A DNA stretch of 64,000 bases from JANXSS01 sp043729515 (lineage in GTDB: Bacteria > Pseudomonadota > Gammaproteobacteria > Burkholderiales > Burkholderiaceae_D). Positions 42,705 to 52,776 of the stretch are shown here, piece by piece. The stretch is from the NCBI GenBank assembly GCA_043729515.1, contig JAYTLK010000259.1:4518-68517 (forward strand). Direction: 5' to 3'. How positions within the stretch are numbered: the first letter of the stretch is position 1; the number at the start of each line of letters is the position of its first letter. The position numbers and the translations under genes are program-made. Under the pieces are notes generated by a model. It had not been told where the DNA came from. It worked only from the letters and a program-made list of their open reading frames with translations, and did no database searches.

Positions 42705-43445
42705 CTAGCCGCGGGTGGCCAGTGCGCCGTTGACGACACGAACCCGGTCGCCCACGCGCCAGCCTTCTTCACCTTGTTGCGGGAAGCTTCGGACGTTGCC
42801 ATCTTCCATCCGCACGCGCACCTGGTACGACGTCGTCGACCGGGTTCGTTTCTCGACTTCGTTGCCGCCGTAGCCGCCGGCCACCGCACCGGCAACCGTA
42901 GCCAGCGTGCGTCCATTGCCGCCGCCTACCTGGTTACCGAGCACGCCACCAAGGACAGCGCCGGCAGCGATGCCCAGACCGCTTGGCTTGGCAGCTTCGC
43001 GTACCGCAACCACTGATTCGACCCTGCCGCATTCGTGGCAAATCGCCGGTGCCTTCGCCACTTGCGTGACTTCACGCGTGTCGTCGTATTGGTAATTCGG
43101 CGTCCTGGTGGTGTGATGCGGTGTCGAATGCTTCACCGCCGGTGGCGCAACGTAAGCCGGTGCCGCGCCGGGCGCATAGTTAGGCACGTAATTCGCGTTT
43201 GCTGCAGGATAGGTCGGCGATGGCGTGGCGACGACATTTCTCACCGGTTCGTTCGGTATTGCGACAAGCGACGCCTGGTTCATTGCAACTGCCGGCGCCG
43301 GTGTGCCATGCGAGGTCGGGAACACGCCAGTGATCGCGGCGACGCCCACCAGGCTGACCAAGGTGACGGCAACGGCAGCAGTGGCCATGAGTGGATGGAT
43401 CCGGCCGCGTTGCATCGAAAGACGGTTGAGTTTGTTCTTAGCCAT
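42705..43445 (-). CDS. Glycine-zipper 2TM domain envelope protein
   Basis: Starting at ATG 43445 (AGGAG five bases before it) the protein has 246 residues. An N-terminal helix (PLMATAAVAVTLVSLVGVAAI) anchors it. A Pro/Ala/Tyr-rich segment follows, then CHECGRVESVVAVREAAKPSGLG and a glycine zipper GAVLGGVLGNQVGGGNGRTLATVAGAVAGGYGGNEVEK (in pieces), then a YQVRVRMEDG beta domain. This is the SlyB/PcP-like 17-kDa antigen architecture without a lipobox. It converges on fdx. Function unknown; envelope integrity is a reasonable guess. Confidence 0.8.
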   Translation of the reverse strand: MAKNKLNRLSMQRGRIHPLMATAAVAVTLVSLVGVAAITGVFPTSHGTPAPAVAMNQASLVAIPNEPVRNVVATPSPTYPAANANYVPNYAPGAAPAYVAPPAVKHSTPHHTTRTPNYQYDDTREVTQVAKAPAICHECGRVESVVAVREAAKPSGLGIAAGAVLGGVLGNQVGGGNGRTLATVAGAVAGGYGGNEVEKRTRSTTSYQVRVRMEDGNVRSFPQQGEEGWRVGDRVRVVNGALATRG

Positions 43446-43637
43446 GTTAGCTCCTGTTGAAAACACAATTATTGTGTCCTGGAAATAGTATCGCCATTTA
43501 TGACCGGATCGCAAAGCGCAAATCTGTGTCACTTGTAATGCTTTGTAAAAACACGACATCGGCGTCGTGCCATATTCGCAGGGAGGGCGGTTGGATCTGC
43601 CGAATGCATGCGGGTGTGGCACGCAGCAGATGCCGTC

Positions 43638-45167
43638 TCACTCCTCGCGCCGGAGATGCGGAAACAGGATGACGTCACGGATGTTCGGCGCATCCGTGAT
43701 CAGCATGATCAGCCGGTCGATGCCGATGCCGCAGCCGCCGGTGGGTGGCAGGCCATATTCCAGGGCGCGGATGTAGTCGGCGTCATAGAACATCGCCTCT
43801 TCATCACCGGCATCCTTGGCGGCGACTTGGGCCTGGAAGCGGGCGGCCTGATCTTCGGAATCGTTCAACTCTGAAAAGCCGTTGGCGATTTCGCGTCCGG
43901 CGATGAACAGTTCAAAGCGCTCCGTGATGCCGGGCACCGTGTCGGAGGCGCGTGCCAGCGGCGAGACCTCGATCGGGTAATCAATGATGTAGGTTGCCTC
44001 CCAAAGCTTCGCTTCAGCGACTTCCTCGAACAGAGCCAGCTGCAGCGCGCCAAGACCGGAGGTTGCCAGGGGCTTGACGCCGAAGCCCAGCAAGGTCTGC
44101 TTGAGAAAACTGGCGTCTGCCAGTTGATCGTCCGTAAATTGCGGCGCATGCCGATTGATGGCCTCGACGATGGTCAGCCGCTGGAACGGCTTGCCGAGAT
44201 CGAGCGCGCGGCCCTGGTAGGTCAGCAGCGCCGTGCCATGCGCATCGATGGCCGCCTGGCGAATCACCGCTTCCGTAAAATCCATCAACCAGCGATAGTC
44301 GACGTAGGCGGCGTAAAACTCCATCATCGTGAATTCCGGATTGTGCCGCGGCGATACGCCTTCGTTGCGAAAATTCCGGTTCACTTCAAACACCCGCTCG
44401 AAGCCGCCAACCACCAGGCGTTTCAGATACAGCTCCGGCGCGATGCGCAGGAACATCTGCATGTCCAGCGCATTGTGATGCGTGATGAAGGGTTTGGCCG
44501 CCGCGCCGCCGGGAATGGCGTGCAGCATCGGTGTCTCGACTTCCATGAACTCGTTGTCGTTCATGAAGCGGCGGATCGAGGCCAGGGCGGCCGTGCGCGC
44601 CTTGAAGGTGCGGCGCGTGTCGTCATTCATGATCAAATCGACATAACGCTGACGGTATTTCATTTCCTGGTCGGCCAGACCGTGGAATTTGTCCGGCAGG
44701 GGACGCAACGATTTGGTCAGCAGACGCAGGCGGCTGACCTTGATCGACAGTTCACCGGTCTTGGTCTTGAACAGCACGCCTTCGGCACCGAGAATATCGC
44801 CGAGGTCGTAATGCTTGAAGGCGGCGTGGCTTTCCTCGCCGGTCAACTCGTTGTTCAGATAGAGCTGGATGCGACCGTCGGCGCGTGCGCCGGATGCATC
44901 CTGAATCGTTGCAAACGATGCCTTGCCCATTACCCGCTTCAACATCATTCGCCCGGCCACGCTGACGGCGATGGCCTGAGCTTCGAGCGCCGGCTGCTCC
45001 AGTGCGCCATACTGCGCCTGCAGGTCGGCTGCCTTGTTGGCTGGCCTGAAGTCGTTTGGAAAAGCGATGCCGGCACTGCGCAGCGCGGCCAACTTCGCAC
45101 GCCGCTCGGCGATGATGGAATGTTCGTCCGGGGCGGTTGCGGCGGCGTCTTGGGCAGTGGTGGTCAT
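43638..45167 (-). CDS. lysS: Lysyl-tRNA synthetase, class II
   Basis: The 509-residue enzyme starts at ATG 45167; an in-frame ATG at 45203 is also open. It has an N-terminal OB fold (SVAGRMMLKRVMGKASFATIQDASG in parts). The class II motifs are FMEVETPML (motif 1), FRNEGVSPRHNPEFTMMEFY in part (motif 2) and GCGIGIDRL (motif 3). It charges tRNA-Lys. It follows prfB on the same strand with a 93-base gap, the same pairing as in many proteobacteria. Confidence 0.97.
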   Translation of the reverse strand: MTTTAQDAAATAPDEHSIIAERRAKLAALRSAGIAFPNDFRPANKAADLQAQYGALEQPALEAQAIAVSVAGRMMLKRVMGKASFATIQDASGARADGRIQLYLNNELTGEESHAAFKHYDLGDILGAEGVLFKTKTGELSIKVSRLRLLTKSLRPLPDKFHGLADQEMKYRQRYVDLIMNDDTRRTFKARTAALASIRRFMNDNEFMEVETPMLHAIPGGAAAKPFITHHNALDMQMFLRIAPELYLKRLVVGGFERVFEVNRNFRNEGVSPRHNPEFTMMEFYAAYVDYRWLMDFTEAVIRQAAIDAHGTALLTYQGRALDLGKPFQRLTIVEAINRHAPQFTDDQLADASFLKQTLLGFGVKPLATSGLGALQLALFEEVAEAKLWEATYIIDYPIEVSPLARASDTVPGITERFELFIAGREIANGFSELNDSEDQAARFQAQVAAKDAGDEEAMFYDADYIRALEYGLPPTGGCGIGIDRLIMLITDAPNIRDVILFPHLRREE

Positions 45168-45260
45168 GGGCAATGGATCGAGTGGAAATACGGTGGATGA
45201 CATGCGGTCGGGGCGGTACGGCGGCGTCGCCGTCGCAGTCTCCCCGTCGCGGGTCCGGTA

Positions 45261-46365
45261 TCAGACGCCTTGCTTGAGCGATGCCGCGATGAAGTCGTCG
45301 AGGTCGCCGTCGAGCACGGCCTTGGTATTGCCGACCTCGAAGTTGGTACGCAGATCCTTGATCCGGGATTGATCCAGGACGTAGGAGCGGATCTGATGGC
45401 CCCAGCCGATGTCGGTCTTGGAGTCTTCCAGCTTTTGCTGCTCGCTCATGCGCTTGCGCATTTCGTGTTCGTACAAGCGTGACTTCAGCATGGCCCAGGC
45501 TTCGGCGCGGTTGCGATGCTGGCTGCGGTCGTTCTGGCATTGCACCACGATGCCGGTCGGCGCATGCGTCAGGCGGACCGCCGAATCGGTCTTGTTGATG
45601 TGCTGGCCGCCGGCGCCCGAAGCCCGGTAGGTGTCGACCCGCACATCGGACGGATTGATGTCGATTTCCAGCGAATCGTCGACTTCCGGATAGACGAACA
45701 GGCTCGAGAACGAAGTGTGCCGGCCGTTGGCGGAATCGAAAGGTGACTTGCGCACCAGCCGATGCACGCCGGTTTCGGTGCGCAGGAAACCGTAGGCGTA
45801 ATCGCCCTCTACCTTGAGCGTGGCGGTCTTGATGCCGGCGACCTCGCCATCGGATTGCTCCAGGATCTCGGTCTTGAATCCCTTGCGTTCACAATAGCGC
45901 AGGTACTGGCGCAGCAGCATCGAGGCCCAGTCCTGCGCCTCGGTGCCGCCGGCGCCGGCCTGGATGTCGATGAAGCAGTTGTTCGGGTCCATCGGGTTTG
46001 CGAACATGCGCCGGAATTCCATGCCCTCGACCAGCTTGCGCAGGCCGTCGGCATCGGTCTCGACGGCAACCATGGTGTCTTCATCCTGTTCGTCGCGCGC
46101 CATGGCGAACAGATCGGTGGTGTCGCGGAGCTCGGCTTCGATCTTCGTCAGCGTCTGCACGATCGATTCCAGCGATTTTTTTTCCTTGCCCAGATCCTGG
46201 GCCCTTTTCTGGTCATTCCAGACAGTCGGGTCTTCCAGTTCCGCATTGACCTGCTCGAGCTTCTCGGACTTCACATCGAAGTCAAAGATACCTCCGAAGT
46301 TCTGCTTCGCGGGTGGTCAGGTCTGCCAGCAGGGCAGAGAGAGCGTTGATGCGTTCGGCTTCCAT
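45261..46365 (-). CDS. prfB: Peptide chain release factor 2 with programmed +1 frameshift
   Basis: The first 27 codons run from ATG 46365 to CTT at 46285, where an in-frame TGA (46284-46282) stops zero-frame reading. A +1 shift continues from GAC at 46283 and gives about 367 residues in total. RF2 landmarks are the tripeptide anticodon SPF in VRKSPFDSANGRHTS and GGQ in ASGAGGQHINKTDSAVR. The protein releases chains at UGA and UAA. Low RF2 lets the ribosome pause at UGA and shift, so expression is autoregulated. Confidence 0.95.
46281..46296 (-). promoter_or_regulatory. prfB frameshift site
   Basis: The mRNA reads CGG AGG TAT CTT TGA C. The SD-like CGGAGG, slippery CTT, weak UGA C context and spacing match the known prfB site (AGG GGG TAT CTT TGA C in E. 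coli). Confidence 0.93.
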
Positions 46366-46412
46366 GGATTTTTCTCGTGCGATCAAACCCGAGATTATAC
46401 GCCGCGGGTGGT

Positions 46413-47780
46413 TCAGGCGACGGCGGCAGCCGGCTGCAAGGCGTCTTCCGGCAGGCGCAATCGCTCGGCCACCAGATGAATCGCATGCTTCAAGGCGTAC
46501 AGGTCGCGAATGAAGGCTTCCGGCACATGCAGGCGGCCGACGTTGGTGTGGATGTCTTCCAGCTCGGCCTGCCAGCCCAGGATCTGCGCCGTGTCCGGTT
46601 GCGCCGTCGCGCCGATTTCAGCTTCCAGCAAACGGATCTCCTGATACCAGCGGGCCAGACGGCTACGCATTTGGTAGGAATACAGCCTGGGAAGCATCTG
46701 CAGCAGGGCAAACAACACTGCCACCGATGGCACCAGATAGACGAATCGCTGCTCGATGAAATTGGCCAGCCAGAACGGCAGATAATTTTGCAGGAACGGC
46801 CGTCCGGTCTTGAAATATCGGCGGTTTTCATCGCTGATCGGAAAGTCTTCCACCTTCTGGTTCGGAAAATCGCCGCGATCCGCAAAAAAGCCCGGCTGGC
46901 CATGAATCTCCGACGCTGCATCGAGCAGCTGGTACGCCACTTCGGTGGGCAGCGACTTTCTTGCCACCAGCAATGCAGTGGTCGACAACAAGGTCACGTC
47001 GCGCGGTGGCAGATCTTTCGCCAGGTCGATCGCACCACGCGGAAAGACGACCTTGGCCAGCGAAGGAAAACGCCGGATGACGGTATCGGCCTGACTCATG
47101 TCGACCAGGCGCAGACCGGACTTGAGCAAGCCGGCGATGACCGGTATGTCGGGTGCGCCGATGAAGGCGGCAGCGTCGAGCCTGCCGTCGAGCAGCGCTT
47201 GTGCAGCAGGCACGGCGCCAAGTTCCTCGATGGTCGAATTCGCCGGGCCGACCTTGTGCAGCGCCAGCAGCGCCAGCATCACGGTGCGCAGGCCGCTGCC
47301 GGGCTGGCCGACGCTGATCCGCTTGCCGGTCAATTGCGTGAGCCGATCGATCTCGCCGTCGCCACGATGGAAAATCCAGATCGGCTCATAGGACACCGAC
47401 GCCAGTGTCTGCAGCATCGGCGCGTTGCGCGCGTTGCCGGTTCCGGATTGCACCAGGCCGATGTCGACGCCGCTGTTCGGATCTTTCAGGCGTTCGTAAT
47501 TTTCGACCGCGCCGGAGGAGCGGCGGATGTCCAACGTGATGCCTTCGGCACGCAATGCTTCCGCATAGCGCACGGCAAACGACATGTAGATGCCGCCATC
47601 GGCGCCGGCGGTGAAGACAACCGATTTTTGCCGTGCCGGCTTCATCGCCACCTGTACCGCCCAGGCCAGCAGCGCCAGCAACACCAGCGCGGCCGTCAGC
47701 ATCCATCTTCGCCGGCGTCGCTGCAAGGCGGTGTGGCGGGTGCGCCGCAGCGGGAGGCCTGGCGCGCGGTCGGTTGCCAT
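46413..47780 (-). CDS. TAXI-family solute-binding protein with two membrane anchors
   Basis: The 455-residue protein starts at ATG 47780 (TGATG overlap with the recJ stop). An N-terminal helix (MLTAALVLLALLAWAVQVAM) is followed by a TAXI/NMT1-like periplasmic domain (TAGADGGIYMSFAVRYAEAL, RRSSGAVENYERL, GQPGSGLRTVML). A second helix (FVYLVPSVAVLFALLQMLP) and a cytoplasmic tail of about 90 residues end it. No TRAP permease is nearby. A sensor-like or scaffold role is possible; the substrate is unknown. Confidence 0.85.
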   Translation of the reverse strand: MATDRAPGLPLRRTRHTALQRRRRRWMLTAALVLLALLAWAVQVAMKPARQKSVVFTAGADGGIYMSFAVRYAEALRAEGITLDIRRSSGAVENYERLKDPNSGVDIGLVQSGTGNARNAPMLQTLASVSYEPIWIFHRGDGEIDRLTQLTGKRISVGQPGSGLRTVMLALLALHKVGPANSTIEELGAVPAAQALLDGRLDAAAFIGAPDIPVIAGLLKSGLRLVDMSQADTVIRRFPSLAKVVFPRGAIDLAKDLPPRDVTLLSTTALLVARKSLPTEVAYQLLDAASEIHGQPGFFADRGDFPNQKVEDFPISDENRRYFKTGRPFLQNYLPFWLANFIEQRFVYLVPSVAVLFALLQMLPRLYSYQMRSRLARWYQEIRLLEAEIGATAQPDTAQILGWQAELEDIHTNVGRLHVPEAFIRDLYALKHAIHLVAERLRLPEDALQPAAAVA

Positions 47781-49474
47781 CAATCGCTTTCCGCATGTTC
47801 GACCAGCAACTGCACGCGGCTCACGCCGTTGAAGGTGTTGGTATCGAGCCGGTAGGCGATCCGGGCATGGCCACCGAGGGCTTCGGCGTGGCCGAACCAG
47901 ATGGCATCGAATTTCTGGCCATCGCGCTCCAGGGTCAGCTTCAAGTGCTTGTCTTTCAGGACACGCTGATTGAGGACGCGAAAGTCATCGCAGAAGACCG
48001 GCGGTGCAAAGCCTTGTCCCCAGACCTGGGCACCGACCAGATCGATGAAGTCGTTGGTGAAATAAGCGTGTTCGAGCGATCCATCGGTCTCGATCACGCG
48101 TTCACGCTGGCTGCGGCTCAAGGTGGCCTGGCCGACTTTTTCGAAGGCGCCGGCAAAGGCGTCGAAAGCATCGGCCCGGATGGTCAGGCCGGCGGCCATC
48201 GCATGACCGCCGAAACGCTCGATCAGCCCCGGCGCCTGCTTCGATACCAGGTCCAGCGCATCGCGCAGATGAAAACCGGCTATCGAGCGGCCCGAGCCCT
48301 TGATCCAGCCGTCGTCGCCGGGTGCGAAGGTAATGGTCGGCCGATAGAAACGATCCTTCAGGCGCGAGGCGACGATGCCGATCACACCCTGGTGCCAGTT
48401 CCGATCGAACACGGCAATGGTGGCATTGCCGGCCGGGTCGAAATCATCCAGCAGCGCCAGCGCCTGCTCGTTCATGCCGGCTTCGATTTCACGCCGTTCA
48501 CGGTTGATGCCATCGAGTTCCTGCGCAATTGCCCAGGCGCGCCCTTCATCGTCGGTGGTGAGGCATTCGATCCCCAGGGCCATGTTGGCCAGACGGCCTG
48601 CGGCGTTCAGGCGGGGGCCAAGTGCGAAACCGAGGTCGAAGGGCGTGGCGGTTTTCGCTTCGCGACCTGCGGCGCGGAAAAGGGCGGCGACGCCGGCATG
48701 CATGCGGCCGGCACGCATGCGATGCAGGCCCTGGGCGACCAGGATGCGATTATTGGCGTCCAGCACGACGACGTCGGCCACCGTGCCGAGGGCAACCAGA
48801 TCGAGCAGGGAGTCGAGCTTGGGTTGGGTCCGGGCGTCGAACACGCCGCGCCGTCGCATTTCGGCGCGCAATGCCAGCAGGACATAGAACATGACGCCGA
48901 CGCCAGCCAGGTTCTTGCTCGGAAAACCGCAGTCCGGCTGATTCGGATTGACGATCACGGCCGCTGCCGGCAGGGCGTCACCGGGCAGATGATGGTCGGT
49001 CACGATCACGTCGATGCCGCGCCGGTTGGCTTCGGCCACGCCGTCAATGCTGGCGATGCCGTTGTCGACCGTGATGATGACGTCCGGTTGTTTCTCGGTT
49101 ACTGCCAGCGCCACGATCTCCGGCGTCAGACCGTAGCCGTATTCGAACCGGTTCGGGACGATGAAGTCGACCTGCGCACCCATCGACCGCAACCCGCGCA
49201 GGCCGACGGCGCAGGCGGTCGCACCATCGCAGTCGTAGTCGGCCACGATCACCATGCGCTTGCCGGCGGCGATTGCATCGGCGAGGTAGACACCGGCACG
49301 TTCCACATGCAGCATGCCGGCCGGTGCGATCATCCCCGCCAGTTCGCTGGTCAATTCACGTGGCTGCGTCAGGCCACGTGCTGCATACAGACGCGCCAGC
49401 ACCGGATGCACGCCGCTTTGGCGCAGACGTTCGGCGTCGCGAAACGGATAGGGACGCACGGCGATGCGGGTCAT
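47780..49474 (-). CDS. recJ: Single-stranded-DNA exonuclease RecJ
   Basis: The 564-residue nuclease starts at ATG 49474, overlapping the upstream gene's stop by 4 bases. The DHH-family motifs are VADYDCDG (77-84), VDNGIAS, TDHHLPG (DHH at 160-162) and, in the DHHA1 domain, RFGGHAMAAGL. It degrades 5'-ended single strands in RecF-type repair and mismatch repair. Confidence 0.96.
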   Translation of the reverse strand: MTRIAVRPYPFRDAERLRQSGVHPVLARLYAARGLTQPRELTSELAGMIAPAGMLHVERAGVYLADAIAAGKRMVIVADYDCDGATACAVGLRGLRSMGAQVDFIVPNRFEYGYGLTPEIVALAVTEKQPDVIITVDNGIASIDGVAEANRRGIDVIVTDHHLPGDALPAAAVIVNPNQPDCGFPSKNLAGVGVMFYVLLALRAEMRRRGVFDARTQPKLDSLLDLVALGTVADVVVLDANNRILVAQGLHRMRAGRMHAGVAALFRAAGREAKTATPFDLGFALGPRLNAAGRLANMALGIECLTTDDEGRAWAIAQELDGINRERREIEAGMNEQALALLDDFDPAGNATIAVFDRNWHQGVIGIVASRLKDRFYRPTITFAPGDDGWIKGSGRSIAGFHLRDALDLVSKQAPGLIERFGGHAMAAGLTIRADAFDAFAGAFEKVGQATLSRSQRERVIETDGSLEHAYFTNDFIDLVGAQVWGQGFAPPVFCDDFRVLNQRVLKDKHLKLTLERDGQKFDAIWFGHAEALGGHARIAYRLDTNTFNGVSRVQLLVEHAESD

Positions 49475-50589
49475 GCCGCATTCGCTGGAGAGGACGACGC
49501 GCTGCGCAGACGGGTCAGCGACGGCGTGCGCCAGAAGCGGCGCAGTGAAGCGCGGGTCACGCTCCATGCCTGCAGCTCGGTTGCATGTCCCAGGATGATC
49601 TGCAGGCGTTCGATCTGGCCCGTGCGCAGGGCAGCCAGGAGCGGCGCGAACAGCGTGATTTCCAGCTCCCGCACGCGGTCGAGCCATTCTGCCCAGTCAC
49701 CAGCCAGCGCCGGGCCGATCAGTTCGGCGCGCAGCAGCAGCCGGTGTGGTTCGGTCGCAACCAGCAGGGGGGCGAGATCCGGTGCGTCGACGACGCTGCT
49801 GGCGAGCGCGGTGAAGCCGGCAAACCAGCCCTGAAATCCTGCCATGGCGACGGGGACGCGCGACGGTGGCGGCAATGCCTGAGCGCCGCCCCAGAGCCAA
49901 AGGGAATTGACAGGCTGCTGTCCGGCGTTGGACCGCGCCGCATTGACCGGATGCGCATGCCAGTCCATCTGCACGCTGTTCTGCAGTTTGCGCCAGGCGC
50001 GCGCCGACGGTCCCTGTGGCATCCAGATGTCGATGTTGTGGCCGCAGGCTGCATCGGCGGTGGCAGTCACCATGTCGCGCCAGGCATCGGCCCGGACGAA
50101 CCAGGAGCCGGCGCTACCGAAGCGCAGCATCAGCCCCGCCTCTTCGAACGCCGGCAGGGCAGCGGTGAAAAGATCCATCGCATCATTCTCGGACAGGGCC
50201 AGAGAACGGGTGTCGGTCAGCACCAGGTGGTCGCGTGCGACGTGGAAATGGACCGGCGAGACAACGAACCAGTAGCCGTCTGCCGGTGCCGATGCCGATT
50301 TCTGCGCAGCCATCAGCATCGCCGCGATGGCCGGACTGCTGCGATCGCCTTTTTCGTCGAGCCCGAAACGCCTGGCAAGCCAGGTCTCGTGCGGCAGGGC
50401 GCGTGCGAAACCATCTGCCACGGCACTGTTTTCATCGCGCGCGCCGCCGGCTTTACCCACTGCCGACCGGGCTGGTTCGGCGCGTGCAAGCAACATGGCC
50501 AGCGATGGCAGCGTCAGCGCGCGCAGGAGGTCGGGAGCCAGTTCGGCTGGCGGAAGGCTGAAAGGCAGGACGACGGTGATGTCACTCAT
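49471..50589 (-). CDS. RpfE-like protein (phosphoglycerate-mutase-like regulatory family)
   Basis: The 372-residue protein starts at ATG 50589 (MSDITVVLPFSLPPAEL). The sequence has no obvious catalytic motif that I can name. Blocks HETWLARRFGL, DGYWFVVSPVHFHVARDHLVLTD in part, and NSLWLWGGA suggest the family called RpfE in xanthomonads, where rpfE also sits next to recJ, prfB and lysS. The assignment rests on synteny and these blocks. It overlaps recJ by 4 bases, so the two are co-translated. Confidence 0.7.
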   Translation of the reverse strand: MSDITVVLPFSLPPAELAPDLLRALTLPSLAMLLARAEPARSAVGKAGGARDENSAVADGFARALPHETWLARRFGLDEKGDRSSPAIAAMLMAAQKSASAPADGYWFVVSPVHFHVARDHLVLTDTRSLALSENDAMDLFTAALPAFEEAGLMLRFGSAGSWFVRADAWRDMVTATADAACGHNIDIWMPQGPSARAWRKLQNSVQMDWHAHPVNAARSNAGQQPVNSLWLWGGAQALPPPSRVPVAMAGFQGWFAGFTALASSVVDAPDLAPLLVATEPHRLLLRAELIGPALAGDWAEWLDRVRELEITLFAPLLAALRTGQIERLQIILGHATELQAWSVTRASLRRFWRTPSLTRLRSASSSPANAA

Positions 50590-50690
50590 GGGAGGATTGT
50601 ATGGCAAGATCTGGCGTTGCTTCGGATGGGGCCGCCAAAAATACCGTTGGCATGGCCTCCGCCGACCGTTTTTCGATACCGAGGTCCGTA

Positions 50691-51956
50691 GTGAGTCTGC
50701 TGAAAAATTTACCCTTCGAATGGCTGGTCGGCGTACGTTACACGCGGGCTGGCAAGCGTAGTGGGCGCAATAGTTTCATTTCCTTCATTTCCCTGATTTC
50801 CATGGCCGGCATTGCGCTCGGCGTGGCGGCCCTGATCGTGGTGCTGTCGGTGATGAACGGATTTCAGAAGGAAGTGCGCGACCGGATGCTGTCGGTGCTG
50901 TCGCATATCGAAGTCTTCGAGCCGAGCGGCTCGCTGCCCAACTGGCAGCAGACCGCCCGAGAAGCGATGCAGGACAAGGAAGTGCGTGGCGCCGCGCCGT
51001 ACGTGGCCGGCCAAGCCATGATGACCCGCGACGACACGGTGCGTGGGGTGGTCGTGCGGGGCGTGTTGCCGGAGCAGGAGCCGGCCGTGTCGGACGTTGC
51101 GGCCCAGGTAAAGCAGGGAAATTTCAACGACCTGAAGCCGGGCGAATTCAACATCGTGCTCGGTGGCGAACTGGCGCGCGGCCTGCGGGTCGGCATCGGC
51201 GAGAAAGTGACGATGATCGCGCCCCAGGGGCAGGTCACGCCGGCCGGCGTCATTCCGCGTTTGAAACAGTTCACGGTCGTCGGCATCTTCGAGGCCGGAC
51301 ATTATGAATACGATTCGTCGCTTGCCTTCATCCACATCGACGACGCCATGAAGATGTTCAAGCTGGCCGCGCCCTCCGGTCTGCGCCTGAAGATCGCCGA
51401 CATGCAACGCGCGCCGCAGGTGGCAACCGACCTGTCGCGCGTGATCAGCGGCGATGTCCTGATCCGCGACTGGTCCAAGCAGAACCGCAACTGGTTTGCC
51501 GCCGTCCAGACCGAAAAACGCATGATGTTCATCATCTTGACGCTGATCATTGCCGTGGCCGCGTTCAATCTGGTCTCGACGCTGGTGATGACGGTGACCG
51601 ACAAACAGGCCGACATCGCCATCCTGCGCACCCTGGGCGCTTCGCCACGCTCGGTCATGAAGATCTTCATGATCCAGGGCGCGCTGGTCGGGCTGTTCGG
51701 CACCGCCGTCGGCATTACGCTCGGCGTGACGGTGGCGTTGAATGTGGACGTGATCGTGCCGGCGATCGAGCACTTGCTGGGCGTGCAATTTCTGCCGCGC
51801 GACATCTACCTGATCAGCGCATTGCCATCCGACTTGCGCTGGCCCGATGTCTGGAGCATCGGTGCCGTGGCGGTGGTGCTGGCCTTCCTGGCAACGCTCT
51901 ATCCGAGCTGGTGGGCGGCGCGGGTCAAACCGGCGGAGGCATTGCGCTATGAATGA
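50691..51956 (+). CDS. Lipoprotein-releasing system permease LolC/LolE
   Basis: The GTG at 50691, with GAGG six bases before it, gives 421 residues starting VSLLKNLPFEWLVGVRYTRA; the extra frame upstream lies in the divergent promoter region. It has one N-terminal helix (SLISMAGIALGVAALIVVLSVMNGF), a large periplasmic domain and three C-terminal helices in an FtsX/MacB fold. Only one permease gene is present, so it probably acts as a LolF-type or LolC/E homodimer with LolD. It extracts lipoproteins from the inner membrane. Confidence 0.93.
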   Translation: MSLLKNLPFEWLVGVRYTRAGKRSGRNSFISFISLISMAGIALGVAALIVVLSVMNGFQKEVRDRMLSVLSHIEVFEPSGSLPNWQQTAREAMQDKEVRGAAPYVAGQAMMTRDDTVRGVVVRGVLPEQEPAVSDVAAQVKQGNFNDLKPGEFNIVLGGELARGLRVGIGEKVTMIAPQGQVTPAGVIPRLKQFTVVGIFEAGHYEYDSSLAFIHIDDAMKMFKLAAPSGLRLKIADMQRAPQVATDLSRVISGDVLIRDWSKQNRNWFAAVQTEKRMMFIILTLIIAVAAFNLVSTLVMTVTDKQADIAILRTLGASPRSVMKIFMIQGALVGLFGTAVGITLGVTVALNVDVIVPAIEHLLGVQFLPRDIYLISALPSDLRWPDVWSIGAVAVVLAFLATLYPSWWAARVKPAEALRYE

Positions 51957-52689
51957 CAGCTCCCGACAAGTCGACATGCCGAACCAGGCCGACGCCATCC
52001 TGCACTGCCGGAGCCTCGGCAAGACGTTCACCCAGGGAAAATATTCCGTCAACGTCCTGACCGGCATCGACATCGATGTCGTGCGCGGCGAGCGGGTTGC
52101 CATCGTCGGCGCTTCCGGCTCGGGCAAGTCGACCCTGCTGCATCTGCTCGGCGGCCTCGATACGCCGACCACCGGCCGGGTCAGCCTGCTCGGCCAGGAT
52201 TTTGCCGACTTGGCGGAGAAGGCGCGCGGCGACCTGCGCAACGCCTCGCTCGGGTTCGTCTATCAGTTCCATCATCTGTTGCCGGAATTTTCCGCGCTGG
52301 ACAATGTGGCGATGCCACTCTTGATTCGGCGTGTCGGCCGCGTTGCAGCGCAAGAAGCCGCCACTGCCATCCTGCAACGAGTCGGGCTCGGCCACCGCAT
52401 CACCCATACGCCGGGTGAATTGTCCGGCGGCGAGCGGCAACGCGTTGCTCTGGCACGCGCGCTTGTCACGCAGCCGGCCTGCGTACTGGCCGATGAGCCG
52501 ACCGGTAACCTTGACCGTGGCACTGCGCATCAGACCTTTGATCTGATGCTCGAGTTGTCACGCAATTTCGGCACTGCCTTCGTCATCGTCACGCATGATG
52601 TCGAACTGGCGCGCCATTGCGATCGGGTGCTGCGCTTGTCGGAGCATGGCTTGCAGCCTTACCACGAGCCATCGGTTGCGGCAGGTTAA
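51949..52689 (+). CDS. lolD: Lipoprotein-releasing ATPase LolD
   Basis: The 246-residue ABC ATPase has Walker A GASGSGKST, a VYQFHHLLPEFSALDNVAMP LolD signature segment, LSGGERQRVALARAL and VLADEPTGNLD. Its start overlaps the permease gene by 8 bases. It powers lipoprotein transfer to LolA. A 6-bp hairpin (CGGCAG/CTGCCG) surrounds its stop codon. Confidence 0.95.
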   Translation: MNDSSRQVDMPNQADAILHCRSLGKTFTQGKYSVNVLTGIDIDVVRGERVAIVGASGSGKSTLLHLLGGLDTPTTGRVSLLGQDFADLAEKARGDLRNASLGFVYQFHHLLPEFSALDNVAMPLLIRRVGRVAAQEAATAILQRVGLGHRITHTPGELSGGERQRVALARALVTQPACVLADEPTGNLDRGTAHQTFDLMLELSRNFGTAFVIVTHDVELARHCDRVLRLSEHGLQPYHEPSVAAG

Positions 52690-52776
52690 ACTTTCTGCCG
52701 GTAACATGAAGAGACAGATCAGCCAACGGTAGACTGCGCCGCTGTTCCTCCGATCAACTGCCGACGAGCCTTGCCT

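Noticed and set aside
44124..45200. 358-codon plus-strand open frame across lysS
   Set aside because: It lies fully antisense to a confident lysS and has no recognisable domain.
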